Assembly: GCF_001575205.1 (NCBI RefSeq)
Contig: NZ_LSRE01000018.1
Span: 78,204-142,203, forward strand
Source of the DNA: Tsukamurella pseudospumae
GTDB lineage: Bacteria > Actinomycetota > Actinomycetes > Mycobacteriales > Mycobacteriaceae
Length of the DNA stretch: 64,000 nt
Direction: 5' to 3'
This document shows positions 33,569 through 45,972 of the stretch, one piece after another. Every line of letters starts with the position of its first letter. Position 1 is the first letter of the stretch. The position numbers and the translations under genes are program-made. Under the pieces are notes generated by a model. It had not been told where the DNA came from, ran no database searches, and saw nothing but the letters and a program-made list of their open reading frames with translations.

Positions 33569-35110
33569 GTGACCACGACACACGAACCCCCGACAGCACC
33601 GTCGAACCCGGAACCCGCACCCGCGCACCACGTCACCACCGCCGGCGGCTGGACCTCCAAGACCTGGCTCCTGCTGCTCGTGCTCTGCGGGGCGCTGTTC
33701 CTCGACTCCCTCGACATCTCGATGGTCGGCGTGGCACTGCCGTCCATCAAGGCCGCGCTCGGCATGGACCCGTCCTCGCTGCAGTGGATCGTCTCCGGCT
33801 ACGTGCTCGGCTACGGCGGCCTGCTGCTCCTCGGCGGGCGCGCCGCCGACCTCATCGGCCGTCGGCCCGTCTTCCTCGGCGCCGTCGCGGTCTTCGGCGT
33901 CGCCTCCGTGGCGACGGCATTCATCGACCTCCCCGCGGCCCTCATCGCGCTGCGCTTCATCAAGGGCGTCGCCGCGGCGTTCACCGTCCCCGCCGGGCTG
34001 TCGATCATCACCACGACCTTCGCCGAGGGCCCCGCGCGCAACAAGGCCTTCTCGATCTACACCGTCTGCGGCGCTTCGGGCTTCTCACTGGGCCTCGTCT
34101 TCGGCGGCCTGCTCACCGAGGTCTCGTACCGCCTGACCCTGCTCTTCCCCGGCCCGATCGCCCTCGCGCTACTCGTCCTGGGCTGGAAGGTCATCCCGCA
34201 CACGGCACCGTCGGAGACCTTCTCCCTCAAGCGGTTCGACGTGGCCGGTGCGCTGACCTCGACCGGAGCCCTGCTCATCCTCGTGTACACGGTGGTCCAG
34301 GCGCCCCACCTGGGCTGGGCCTCGCCGACCGTACTCATCCTGTTCGCCGTGTCCGCACTGCTCGCCGTGGCATTCGTCGTGACCGAGGTCAAGCACCCGC
34401 ATCCGCTGGTGCGGCTCGCGATCCTCAAGTCGGTCCGGCTCGTGCACGCCAACCTCGCCGGTTTCGTCATGTTCGGCGGGTACGCCGCCTTCCAGTTCCT
34501 GGTCACGCTGTACGTCCAGGACTCGCTGGGCTGGAGCCCCGTCGCCATGTCGTTGGCGTTCCTTCCCGCGGGACTGCTCGTGGTCGCGTCGGCGACCAAG
34601 ATCGACGCGGTGCTCGACCGCGTGAACAGCACCGTCCTCGTCGCCGTCGGCCTGACCGCGTTCCTCGGCGCGTACGTCTGGTTCCTCCGGGCCGAGGCGG
34701 GGGCCAGCTACTGGCTGTTCCTGTTCCCGACGATCCTGCTGCTCGGCGTGGGCTTCGCCCTCACCTTCCCGGCGGTGAACTCGCAAGCCACCGAGGGAGT
34801 CTCCGACGACGAGCAGGGCCTTGCGTCCGGCCTGCTCAACACCTTCATCCAGGTCGGCGGCGCCGTGATGATGGCCGTCGTCACCGCGATCACCACCAGC
34901 GCCGGGACCGAGGCGCTGCCCGGCCACCTGCTGCCGGGCATGACCACCGCGATCGCCGTCGTCGTCGGGCTCACGCTCGTCGGCCTCGCCGGCACGGTAT
35001 CGGTCCTCGCCCTGGCCCGCCCGGGCAGGTCCGACGGTGCGCCGGTCCCCGGCCCGGAGGTCCCGGCCGACGTTCGAGGCCCCGAGGTGGGAAGTACCGC
35101 CCGGGACTGA
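33569..35110 (+). CDS. MFS exporter (DHA2-like)
   Basis: Membrane protein of 513 aa with about 14 helices. It has the DHA2 opening GALFLDSLDISMVGVALPSI, then WIVSGYVLGYGGLLLLGGRAADLIGRR (loop motif GGRAADLIGRR). The hydrophilic N-terminal tail is Pro/Thr-rich. GTG 33569 is chosen from the leaderless -10 box. It is likely repressed by the divergent MarR. A strong terminator follows. Confidence 0.88.
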   Translation: MTTTHEPPTAPSNPEPAPAHHVTTAGGWTSKTWLLLLVLCGALFLDSLDISMVGVALPSIKAALGMDPSSLQWIVSGYVLGYGGLLLLGGRAADLIGRRPVFLGAVAVFGVASVATAFIDLPAALIALRFIKGVAAAFTVPAGLSIITTTFAEGPARNKAFSIYTVCGASGFSLGLVFGGLLTEVSYRLTLLFPGPIALALLVLGWKVIPHTAPSETFSLKRFDVAGALTSTGALLILVYTVVQAPHLGWASPTVLILFAVSALLAVAFVVTEVKHPHPLVRLAILKSVRLVHANLAGFVMFGGYAAFQFLVTLYVQDSLGWSPVAMSLAFLPAGLLVVASATKIDAVLDRVNSTVLVAVGLTAFLGAYVWFLRAEAGASYWLFLFPTILLLGVGFALTFPAVNSQATEGVSDDEQGLASGLLNTFIQVGGAVMMAVVTAITTSAGTEALPGHLLPGMTTAIAVVVGLTLVGLAGTVSVLALARPGRSDGAPVPGPEVPADVRGPEVGSTARD

Positions 35111-35116
35111 GTAGTC

Positions 35117-35153
35117 CTACGCTGCCGCGCCGCATCCCGGCGCGGCAGCGTAG
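35117..35153 (+). terminator. Intrinsic terminator after the MFS gene
   Basis: A 16-bp stem (35117-35132 with 35138-35153) around a 5-nt loop (CATCC). No T-run follows, as often in high-GC actinobacteria. The stem ends 4 nt before the next start codon. Confidence 0.75.
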
Positions 35154-35157
35154 GGGT

Positions 35158-36951
35158 ATGCCTCAGATCATCGCGCAGACAGATCCCCGGATCGTCCGGC
35201 TCGCCACCGAACTCGACATCACCGTCAAGCGGCTGCAGTGGATGCAGGGCCAGCTCGGCGCGCTGCAGCAGCCGTCCGTCGGGCCCGTGCTCATCTCACA
35301 GGCGCACCGCCCCGCCGCGCACCGTCCGGCTCCGCGGGTTCCCGCGCCGCACCCCCGGCCCGCGCCACCCGCCCCGACACCCTTCCATCCGGCGAACGTC
35401 CGGCGGGCCCCCTTCGCGCCCGCGTCCTTCAGCCCGGTGCCCGCGCCGAACCGCCCGGACCGGAAGGCCGCCTTCACAGTGGCCCGCGTGCTCGCCGGGG
35501 CCGGCGTGCTGGTCACCCTCATCGGCGTCGCTCTGCTCCTCGTGCTCGCCGCTCAGGCGGGGCTCCTCGGGCCCGCGGTCCGGGTCGGTCTCGGGACCGC
35601 GCTCGCAGGAGGACTGCTCGGGGCCGCCCTCTGGCTGCACGCGCGGCCCGGTGGGCGCCTCGGCGCCGCCGCGCTCGCCGCGACCGGCATCGCCGCCGCC
35701 TACCTCGACGTCGTCGCCGTCACGGGGATCTACCACTGGGTCCACCCGGTCGCCGGCCTCGCGGGCTCCGGCCTGATCGCGCTCGCCGGGCTCGCCCTGG
35801 CCTCGCGCTGGCGCAGTCAATGGCTCGGGATCGCGCTCTTCGCCCCGATCTACGTGCTCGCGCCGCCGCTCGCCGACAACGCCTACCTGCTCGGCGGATT
35901 CGTCCTCATCCTCGCCATCGCCTCGATCGGCGTCGCCCGACCCGCGGCGTGGCCGTGGCTGCACGTCGTGCGCTCGGTCGGCACGTCCGGCACCTTCGCG
36001 GTCCTCGCCCTCGCGGCCGGAACGGCCGACTCCCTGCCCGTCCTCGGCGGCGCGGTGCTCGCCGCGGTCGTCGGGCTGCTCGCCGCCGCGGACCCCGCCG
36101 CTCGGGCCGGACGGTGCTGGCCGCTCGTCTCCGCCGGCATCGTCGCGGCGCTGCCGGTGCTCTTCGCCGAGATCGGCGCGCCCGACTGGGCCGCGGCGGT
36201 CGCCGCCCTCGCGCTGGTCGCATCGACCGTCGCGCTCGGCCTCCTGCCCGGCACCGCACCGTCGGTGCGCGGCACGTGGTTCGGCGTCGCGGCGTTCTCC
36301 GCCCTCATCGGGTCCGTCGTCGCCGTGCCCGGTCCGTGGCTCGCCGCCGTCGTCCTGGGTCTCGGCGCCGGCGCGCTCGTGGCGGCCCGCCGCGAACCGT
36401 CGGCCTGCTGGGCGGGCGTCGGGCTCGGCGCAGTGGGGCTGCTCGTGGCGCTGGGCCGGTTCGGCTCGACGGTGACCCGCCTCGACCCCGTCGCGCCGGC
36501 GTCGGGGAGCGCGGCGGCGATCGCGACATCGGCCCTCGCGGTGGCCCTCGCCGTCTCGGCCGTGTGGCGCCTGCTGCCGCTGGTGCCCACGGAGGCCCGT
36601 GCGGTGATCGGCGTGACCGGCGGCGGGGCGGCCCTCGGAGCCGCGACCGCGCTGCTGGCCAATCTCGGCTCCGCGCTGGGCGGTACCGAGGGGATGCTGT
36701 GGGGCCACGGCATCGCGACCGTCGCGTGGATGGCGACCGGCGCCTACCTGCTGCTGCAGCGCCGCACGCCGCGAGGAACGGTGTCGACCGTGGCGGGGCC
36801 GACGATGATCGGCGGGGCCGTCGCCAAGCTCTTCCTCTTCGACCTGGCCGCCCTCGACGGCGCCGTCCGCGTCGCCGCGTTCCTCGTGGTCGGGGTGGGC
36901 CTCCTCGCGGTCGGTGCGGTCCATGCCGCGCGCAGTCAGTCCCGCCCTTGA
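35158..36951 (+). CDS. DUF2339-type polytopic membrane protein
   Basis: Protein of 597 aa. A soluble Pro/His-rich N-terminal part with a short coiled-coil-like stretch (about 1-100) precedes roughly 18 hydrophobic helices, the layout of DUF2339 membrane proteins. The ATG at 35158 begins MPQIIAQTDPR and directly follows the terminator stem, so its message must be leaderless or have a very short leader. The function of the family is not known. It stops 5 nt before the groES CIRCE element. Confidence 0.75.
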   Translation: MPQIIAQTDPRIVRLATELDITVKRLQWMQGQLGALQQPSVGPVLISQAHRPAAHRPAPRVPAPHPRPAPPAPTPFHPANVRRAPFAPASFSPVPAPNRPDRKAAFTVARVLAGAGVLVTLIGVALLLVLAAQAGLLGPAVRVGLGTALAGGLLGAALWLHARPGGRLGAAALAATGIAAAYLDVVAVTGIYHWVHPVAGLAGSGLIALAGLALASRWRSQWLGIALFAPIYVLAPPLADNAYLLGGFVLILAIASIGVARPAAWPWLHVVRSVGTSGTFAVLALAAGTADSLPVLGGAVLAAVVGLLAAADPAARAGRCWPLVSAGIVAALPVLFAEIGAPDWAAAVAALALVASTVALGLLPGTAPSVRGTWFGVAAFSALIGSVVAVPGPWLAAVVLGLGAGALVAARREPSACWAGVGLGAVGLLVALGRFGSTVTRLDPVAPASGSAAAIATSALAVALAVSAVWRLLPLVPTEARAVIGVTGGGAALGAATALLANLGSALGGTEGMLWGHGIATVAWMATGAYLLLQRRTPRGTVSTVAGPTMIGGAVAKLFLFDLAALDGAVRVAAFLVVGVGLLAVGAVHAARSQSRP

Positions 36952-36955
36952 AGTG

Positions 36956-36982
36956 CTAGCACTCCCATGGGTAGAGTGCTAA
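36956..36982. promoter_or_regulatory. CIRCE element (HrcA operator) of groES
   Basis: CTAGCACTC, nine bases, GAGTGCTAA: the 8-bp arms TAGCACTC (36957-36964) and GAGTGCTA (36974-36981) pair perfectly and match the CIRCE consensus bound by the heat-shock repressor HrcA. It lies about 118 bp before the groES start. Confidence 0.95.
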
Positions 36983-37099
36983 GTGGTTCGTGTGTGCGGG
37001 ACACCCCGCGCACACAAGGTGACGCCGGCACCCGCGACGACGGCTGTGACTTTCGGGCCAGACAACATGACACCGAACATCCATACATGGAGGCGAACT

Positions 37100-37399
37100 G
37101 TGGCAAGCGTGAACATCAAGCCGCTTGACGACAAGATCCTGGTCAAGGCCACCGAGGCCGAGACCACCACCGCGTCGGGCCTGGTCATTCCGGACACCGC
37201 CAAGGAGAAGCCGCAGACCGGCACCGTCGTCGCCGTGGGCGAGGGCCGCGTGACCGAGCAGGGCAACCGGGTCCCGACCGGCATCAACGAGGGCGACACC
37301 GTGCTGTTCAGCAAGTACGGCGGCACCGAGTTCAACTACAACGGCGAGGAGTACCTCGTGCTCAGCTCGCGCGACGTCCTCGCCGTCATCGGCAAGTAG
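37100..37399 (+). CDS. groES: Co-chaperonin GroES
   Basis: Protein of 99 aa, the heptameric lid of Gro[14 protein letters not shown], the mobile-loop region ([17 protein letters not shown]) and the ending [11 protein letters not shown] are standard. Translation starts at GTG 37100 with GGAGG 6 nt upstream. A CIRCE element upstream indicates HrcA control. A hairpin separates it from groEL1. Confidence 0.98.
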   Translation: MASVNIKPLDDKILVKATEAETTTASGLVIPDTAKEKPQTGTVVAVGEGRVTEQGNRVPTGINEGDTVLFSKYGGTEFNYNGEEYLVLSSRDVLAVIGK

Positions 37400-37420
37400 T
37401 CGGCCGCACACGTGCGAAGT

Positions 37421-37459
37421 CCGGACCGCCCCGCCCGAAGCTGAGGCGGGGCGGTCCGG
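37421..37459 (+). terminator. Strong hairpin between groES and groEL1
   Basis: A 15-bp perfect stem, CCGGACCGCCCCGCC pairing with 37445-37459 around a 9-nt loop. It may act as an attenuator or RNA-stability element that sets the groES to groEL1 ratio, since no separate strong promoter is evident in the 32 nt that follow. Confidence 0.7.
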
Positions 37460-37488
37460 CATTTCCACCAGAGCCTTAGGAGCTTTGA

Positions 37489-39099
<1,611 letters not shown>

Positions 39100-39129
39100 G
39101 AGGATCCCCAGCGCGACCGGCACGAACGC

Positions 39130-39163
39130 GGAGCGCCCCCGACCGGAAGGTCGGGGGCGCTCC
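39130..39163. terminator. Bidirectional terminator between groEL1 and whiB3
   Basis: A 15-bp perfect stem, GGAGCGCCCCCGACC pairing with 39149-39163 around GGAA. Located between two convergent genes, so it can serve both strands. Confidence 0.85.
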
Positions 39164-39173
39164 GTCGTCGGGG

Positions 39174-39476
39174 CTAGCCTGCGATGCGGCTCGTCTTGAC
39201 GCGCGTCTTGGACGCCAGCGCGGCGCGCTCGGACTCGGACAGGCCGCCCCAGATGCCGTAGGGCTCCGCGACCGCGATCGCGTGCGCGCGGCACTGCGTC
39301 AGCACGGGACAGGTGCGGCACAGTTCCTTCGCGCGCCGTTCGCGCTGCGCGCGCGCCCGGCCCCGCTCGCCGTCGGGGTGGAAGAACACCGAGCTGTCGA
39401 CGCCGCGGCACACGCCGTGCATCTGCCAGTCCCAGAAATCCGCGTTGGGACCGGGGAGCTCGTTGGGTTGAGGCAT
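39174..39476 (-). CDS. whiB3: WhiB3-like iron-sulfur redox regulator
   Basis: Protein of 100 aa. The [4Fe-4S] ligands are Cys23, Cys53, Cys56 and Cys62 (C-x29-C-x2-C-x5-C), followed by the WhiB turn GIWGGLSE. The opening PQPNELPGPNADFWDWQ and the position between groEL1 and the sigD region match WhiB3 of M. tuberculosis, which senses redox state and works through SigA. The ATG at 39476 has GGAG 7 nt upstream; an ATG two codons earlier abuts that site. Confidence 0.93.
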   Translation of the reverse strand: MPQPNELPGPNADFWDWQMHGVCRGVDSSVFFHPDGERGRARAQRERRAKELCRTCPVLTQCRAHAIAVAEPYGIWGGLSESERAALASKTRVKTSRIAG

Positions 39477-39833
39477 GCGCATTCTCCAAACACTCGGCGA
39501 TCTCGCTGGCGTGGAAACGTCGTTGTTCCTCTCGCTCGTTCACCGTATGCAGTTCGCTAGACGAAGGTCAACCCGCTGCGGGCGATTGCGGGGCGGCTTC
39601 GGTCACCGTGAGAATTAACGTTGCGTTCATTCATTCCGGGGTATATGGACCAGTGTTGCGTCCGTGACCCCACGGAGTGCGGTGGCGGTCGTCGCAGGTG
39701 AACGTGCATTGTGCGGCCCAACGAGCCATGACCTGCGGTCGCGGCGACATGGAAGATGCCCGGCAAACGCTTTACAAGCCGGTAACATGAGCGCCCGTGT
39801 GCGACCGTTCGACACCATTGTCGCTGCTGCAAA
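39477..39833. other. 357-bp intergenic region upstream of whiB3
   Basis: No coding frame on either strand looks real. The sequence is noticeably richer in A and T than its surroundings and contains TATATGG near 39643 and short stretches such as ATTAACG. It must hold the whiB3 promoter, on the minus strand, and that of the next gene; whiB3 leaders are long in mycobacteria. I could not place exact boxes. Confidence 0.5.
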
Positions 39834-40733
39834 TTGTGGAAGGTTAAATCTTTGGAAACTGGACATGCGGATCCGGCGACCGTCTCTGCGGAGGGTCTGC
39901 TCGCGGCGGCGTTCGGGGCGACGGCGGGAGTGCCGGGTCCCGCGGACTCGGCCGGTGGTCGGGTCTGGTTGCGCGCCGTCGCGCTCGCCGGGACGGGGCG
40001 GTTCGCGGCCGCCCGGCTGCTGACCGCGGGCGTGACCGCGGGGCCGTTCGCCGCGGCGGCGCGCTGCCTGGAGGGTTCCATGCTCCGGCAGTCCGGCGCG
40101 CACCGGGCCGCCGCGCTGCCCGACGGTGCCGCACTGAGCCTTGCGAGCTCAATCGATGGACAACCAGGATATGGTTTGTCGGTGGCGCTGACGGTCGATG
40201 CGACGGTGGGACTCGCTGCGGACGCTCTGGGTACCGGCCGGCACGCATTGAGCGCCCGCCTGCTCGCGCGCGCGGACGAGCATCTCCGTGCGGCTGGAGC
40301 TGCGGGTCCGCAACGGTCCGGTGCCGCCTCGTCGCGCGATCTCCCGTGGTGGACGGTGCCGCGCGCCCGGCTGCGACGCGAGTGGGTCGCGGCGGAGCTC
40401 GCCGTGTACACCGGGGACGCAGCGGCAGCGGCCGCGGCGATAGATCCCCTGTTGTCGGCCGACCCGGGGCCGACCGTGCCGCGGCACCATGCGAAGACGC
40501 TGCTCATCGCGGGTTCTGCGGCGATGGCGTCGGACGACCCGGACCGGGCGCGGGAACTCACGACGGAGGCGTACGGCGTCGCCACCTCGGAGGGGCTCGA
40601 TCCTCTAAGGTGGGCCGGAGCGAAGATGTTGGTCGCGTTGTCGGAGGTGGGGCATGGGGAGGCGTTCGCGCGCGAGGCTGCGGCCGTGGAGGCGGACTGG
40701 ATTCGCCATGGCGCGGGATTGGCACGGTTGTAA
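39834..40733 (+). CDS. Conserved hypothetical helical-repeat protein (Rv3415c-like)
   Basis: Ala-rich all-helical protein of up to 299 aa, suggestive of tetratricopeptide-like repeats (for example FAAARLLTAGVTAGPFAAAARCLEG and ARLLARADEHLRAAG). It lies between whiB3 and sigD, the position of Rv3415c in M. tuberculosis. The start is uncertain: TTG 39834 gives the longest frame, TTG 39852 is an alternative, and no ATG or GTG fits. It ends 20 nt before sigD. Function unknown; linkage to sigD suggests co-expression. Confidence 0.65.
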   Translation: MWKVKSLETGHADPATVSAEGLLAAAFGATAGVPGPADSAGGRVWLRAVALAGTGRFAAARLLTAGVTAGPFAAAARCLEGSMLRQSGAHRAAALPDGAALSLASSIDGQPGYGLSVALTVDATVGLAADALGTGRHALSARLLARADEHLRAAGAAGPQRSGAASSRDLPWWTVPRARLRREWVAAELAVYTGDAAAAAAAIDPLLSADPGPTVPRHHAKTLLIAGSAAMASDDPDRARELTTEAYGVATSEGLDPLRWAGAKMLVALSEVGHGEAFAREAAAVEADWIRHGAGLARL

Positions 40734-40753
40734 CGGCAGGATGCAGGCTGGCG

Positions 40754-41326
40754 ATGAATCTGACAGGTGAGGAGCTCGACCGGGCCGTGCGCGAGGCAGC
40801 GCGCGGCGACAGGTCCGCGCTCGCAGATGTTCTCGACACCATCCGACCCCTCGTCGTGCGGTACTGCCGCGCGCGGGTCGGTGGTGGCGAGCGTCACTCG
40901 CTGTCCGCTGAAGACATCGCGCAGGAGGTGTGCATGGCTGTGATGACGGCTCTGCCCCGGTACGAGGACCAGGGACGCCCGTTCATGGCGTTCGTGTACG
41001 GCATCGCCGCGCACAAGGTCGCGGACGGCTTCCGTGGCGCAGCGCGTAACAAATCCGACCCCGTCAGCGAGATCCCAGAGAGAGCGTCGCTGGACGGCGG
41101 GCCCGAAGGTCAGGCGCTCGCCACGGAGGCGAGCCGCGACATGGCCCGCCTGCTCAGCACGCTCCCGGAGAAACAGCGCGAGATCCTGATCCTCCGTGTG
41201 GTCGTCGGCCTGTCGGCCGAGGAGACCGCGGAGGCGGTGGGCGGTACCGCAGGTGCCGTCCGCGTCGCTCAGCACCGAGCGCTGTCCAAGCTGAAGAACC
41301 AGATCGCGAAAGAAGGTGAGAACTGA
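40754..41326 (+). CDS. sigD: ECF RNA polymerase sigma factor SigD
   Basis: Protein of 190 aa. Region 2 (SAEDIAQEVCMAVMTALPRYEDQGRPFMAFVYGIA, of which AEDIAQEV is the core) and region 4 (LPEKQREILILRVVVGLSAEETAEAVGGTAGAVRVAQHRAL, core SAEETAEAVG) are clear. It is followed immediately by a membrane anti-sigma factor. Order with whiB3 and rsdA is that of the mycobacterial sigD locus, linked to stationary phase and nutrient stress. Confidence 0.93.
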   Translation: MNLTGEELDRAVREAARGDRSALADVLDTIRPLVVRYCRARVGGGERHSLSAEDIAQEVCMAVMTALPRYEDQGRPFMAFVYGIAAHKVADGFRGAARNKSDPVSEIPERASLDGGPEGQALATEASRDMARLLSTLPEKQREILILRVVVGLSAEETAEAVGGTAGAVRVAQHRALSKLKNQIAKEGEN

Positions 41327-41327
41327 C

Positions 41328-42548
41328 ATGGCCGACGACACGAACAAGCCCGGGAACAACCAGGGGCGTTTCGATCCCCAGGACCCCGAGCGCACGGCCA
41401 CTCACCGTCTGGGTCCGCCGATGCGCCCGATGCGCCCCGGTGGTCCCCGCGACTTCCGCGACGGCGACACCGGCTTCGTCGACCGCGTCACGGACGACGG
41501 TGCTCCCGTCGACGTGGCCGCGGTCCGGCGGGACGACGACCTGATCGAGGCCCTCGCCGCCGGCGGCGCCGTCACCACCGCGGATCAGACCGAGTTCACA
41601 CTCGCATCGCTGCTCGCCGACTGGCGCGACGAGATCGTCACGACGCCGGTGCCCTCGGGCCCGTCGATCGACGAGATCGTCGCCGCCACCGGTGGCGGCC
41701 GACGGGGCCGTGGCATGCGCTCCGCGCGGCCCACCCGCCCCGTGCCGCCGCCCCCGGCGCCGCTCGTGGGCGGAACGCCGGACGGCGCGCCGGAGGCACC
41801 GTCGGGCGACGGTGACGTGACCGACATCGCGAACGCGCCGTCGCGGCGGAACCGCCGGTTCGGCCTGATCGCCGGTTCGGCTGCGGCCGCCGTGGCGATC
41901 ATCGGCGGCGGTGGCGTGCTCGTGAACTCCGCCGACCCGGGCGACGGTGCGCTGTGGAGCGTCAAGGAGGTCGTGTTCTCGGACGCCGCCTCGCAGACGG
42001 TCGCCACGTCGGAGGCTAAGGCGCAGATCGCGAAGGCCGACGAGGAGATCAGCGGGAGCAATCAGGCGGCGGCGCAGACGGCGCTGGTCAGCGCCCGGCA
42101 GCAGGCCGCGAAGGTGAAGAACGCGAAGGACCGCGCCGCGCTCGAGGAGCGGATCCGGGCCGCGGAGGCGCGCGCCGGGCTGCCGGTCGGGTCGACCGAC
42201 CTGCCCACGTCCGCGCCGTCGACGCCCTCGGCACCGCCCACCTCGCCCTCGACGGTGCCGACCACGCCGCCGACGACGGTGCCGTACCCGACGATCCTCG
42301 ATACGCCGGTGCCGACCACGCGTCCGACCACTCCGCGGCCGACACCGACGACGACGCGCCCGACGACGACCGAGCCGACGACCACCGAGCCGACGACCAC
42401 GGAACCGACGACGACGGCCACGACGGTGACCACCACGACACCGCCGGCGACGACCACCACCACGCCGCCGCCCCGGACCACCAGCACGTCGAGGGCCGCG
42501 GCGACCGAGACGACCACGGTGCTCCCTCCGGAGCTGTTCCCGCGGTAG
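41328..42548 (+). CDS. rsdA: Anti-sigma-D factor RsdA
   Basis: Protein of 406 aa starting one base after the sigD stop, with AAGGTGAG 8 nt upstream. The cytoplasmic N-terminal part holds the sigma-binding region (DLIEALAAGG and LASLLADWRDEI). One membrane helix at about 178-198 follows. The extracytoplasmic part has a helical Ala/Lys-rich stretch and then a long Thr/Pro-rich tail with three TTTEP repeats near 42362-42413. RsdA holds SigD inactive until proteolysis releases it. Confidence 0.88.
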   Translation: MADDTNKPGNNQGRFDPQDPERTATHRLGPPMRPMRPGGPRDFRDGDTGFVDRVTDDGAPVDVAAVRRDDDLIEALAAGGAVTTADQTEFTLASLLADWRDEIVTTPVPSGPSIDEIVAATGGGRRGRGMRSARPTRPVPPPPAPLVGGTPDGAPEAPSGDGDVTDIANAPSRRNRRFGLIAGSAAAAVAIIGGGGVLVNSADPGDGALWSVKEVVFSDAASQTVATSEAKAQIAKADEEISGSNQAAAQTALVSARQQAAKVKNAKDRAALEERIRAAEARAGLPVGSTDLPTSAPSTPSAPPTSPSTVPTTPPTTVPYPTILDTPVPTTRPTTPRPTPTTTRPTTTEPTTTEPTTTEPTTTATTVTTTTPPATTTTTPPPRTTSTSRAAATETTTVLPPELFPR

Positions 42549-42554
42549 TCGTGA

Positions 42555-44621
<2,067 letters not shown>

Positions 44622-44689
44622 TCCGGCAGTCCTCACACGTTCCCCGGGGCCGACGATGCCCCGCTCCCGTCCGGAAAGGACTGAGCGCG

Positions 44690-45859
44690 TTGCGCGACAT
44701 GGTTGAGATCGGCATGGGCCGCACGGCCCGACGCACCTACGAGCTGCAGGACGTGAACATCGTCCCGTCGCGCCGCACGCGTTCCTCGAAGGAGGTGTCC
44801 ACCGCCTGGCAGCTCGACGCGTACCGCTTCGACACCCCGATCCTCTCGCATCCCACGGACGCGATCGGCTCGCCGGAGTTCGCGATCGAGCTCGGGAGGC
44901 TGGGCGGCCTGGGCGTGCTCAACGCCGAGGGCCTCTACTCGCGACACCGCGATGCCGAGGCGAAGCTCGAGGAGGTCGTGGCGCTCGCCGCGTCCGATAT
45001 CACCGGCGTCACCGCGATCCGCCGCCTGCAGGAGCTGCACGCCGCGCCGCTGGATCCCGAGCTGCTCGCCGCGGCCGTCGGCCGGGTGCGTGACGCGGGG
45101 GTGACGGTGGCCGTGCGAGTCTCGCCGCAGCGCGCCCTGGAGCTGACCCCGGTCCTGGTCAAGGCCGGGATCGACCTGCTGGTCATCCACGGCACGATCA
45201 TCTCGGCGGAGCACGTCTCGAACGAGGGCTCGGCACTGAATCTCAAGACCTTCATCGGCGATCTCGACGTGCCGGTGGTCGCGGGCGGCGTGAGCGATCA
45301 CCGTACTGCGCTGCACCTGATGCGCACCGGCGCGGCCGGCGTCATCGTCGGGTACGGCTCGGCGGAGGGCGCGACCACGACCCGTGAGGTGCTGGGCATC
45401 GGCGTCCCGATGGCGACCGCCATCGCCGACGCCGCCGCGGCCCGCCGGGACTACCTGGACGAGACCGGCGGCCGGTACGTGCACGTGATCGCCGACGGTG
45501 ACATCTACAGCGCCGGCGATGTCGCGCGGGCGATCGCCTGTGGCGCCGACGCCACCATGCTGGGCGCGCCGCTCGCGATCGCGGCCGAGGCACCGGGCAA
45601 GGGGTGGTACTGGCCGTCGGTGGCCGCCCACCCGTCGATCCCGCGCGGCGCGGTCGCGCCCGCGCAGCTGGGCGGACTGGACGCCGGCGACGACGCGGCG
45701 GTGGGTGGCGCGCCGTCGCTCGCGACGATCCTGAACGGCCCGTCGACGGAGCCGAACGGCCAGTTGAACCTGGTCGGTGGCCTGCGCCGGTCGATGGCCA
45801 AGTCCGGCTACAGCGAGCTGAAGGAGTTCCAGAAGGTCGGGCTCAACGTCGCGTACTGA
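44690..45859 (+). CDS. guaB3: GuaB3 family IMP dehydrogenase-related protein
   Basis: Protein of 389 aa lacking CBS domains, as in actinobacterial GuaB3. VEIGMGRTARRTYEL opens it, and the barrel phosphate-site motifs IADGDIYSAGDVARAIACGAD are present. The family was long without an assigned activity; some members have been linked to GMP reductase-type reactions. TTG 44690 has GGAAAGGA 10 nt upstream; ATG 44699, giving MVEIGMG, is the alternative and is closer to annotated homologues. Confidence 0.9.
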   Translation: MRDMVEIGMGRTARRTYELQDVNIVPSRRTRSSKEVSTAWQLDAYRFDTPILSHPTDAIGSPEFAIELGRLGGLGVLNAEGLYSRHRDAEAKLEEVVALAASDITGVTAIRRLQELHAAPLDPELLAAAVGRVRDAGVTVAVRVSPQRALELTPVLVKAGIDLLVIHGTIISAEHVSNEGSALNLKTFIGDLDVPVVAGGVSDHRTALHLMRTGAAGVIVGYGSAEGATTTREVLGIGVPMATAIADAAAARRDYLDETGGRYVHVIADGDIYSAGDVARAIACGADATMLGAPLAIAAEAPGKGWYWPSVAAHPSIPRGAVAPAQLGGLDAGDDAAVGGAPSLATILNGPSTEPNGQLNLVGGLRRSMAKSGYSELKEFQKVGLNVAY

Positions 45860-45866
45860 GCGCGAA

Positions 45867-45883
45867 CCACTGTTATTGAGTGG
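45867..45883 (+). promoter_or_regulatory. Dyad between guaB3 and choD
   Basis: CCACT, seven bases (GTTATTG), AGTGG, in an AT-rich stretch just before a TACCGT -10-like box (45894-45899) some 73 nt upstream of choD. It could be a weak terminator for guaB3 or an operator for choD. Confidence 0.4.
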
Positions 45884-45972
45884 AGTTTAGTAGTACCGTT
45901 ACCCGTCAGTAGGGCCGCTTCAGCCGTGGCCCGGTGACACATGTCCTTCCGCGGACGGGTGAGGGGTGCCAG

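Noticed and set aside
42300..42540. CRISPR-like or minisatellite array in rsdA
   Set aside because: The repeats are codon-level Thr/Pro-rich coding repeats in frame with the anti-sigma factor, without regular spacers.
45860..45972. KstR (cholesterol regulon) operator upstream of choD
   Set aside because: I looked for the TNNAACNNGTTNNA pattern and did not find it; only an unrelated CCACT/AGTGG dyad is present.
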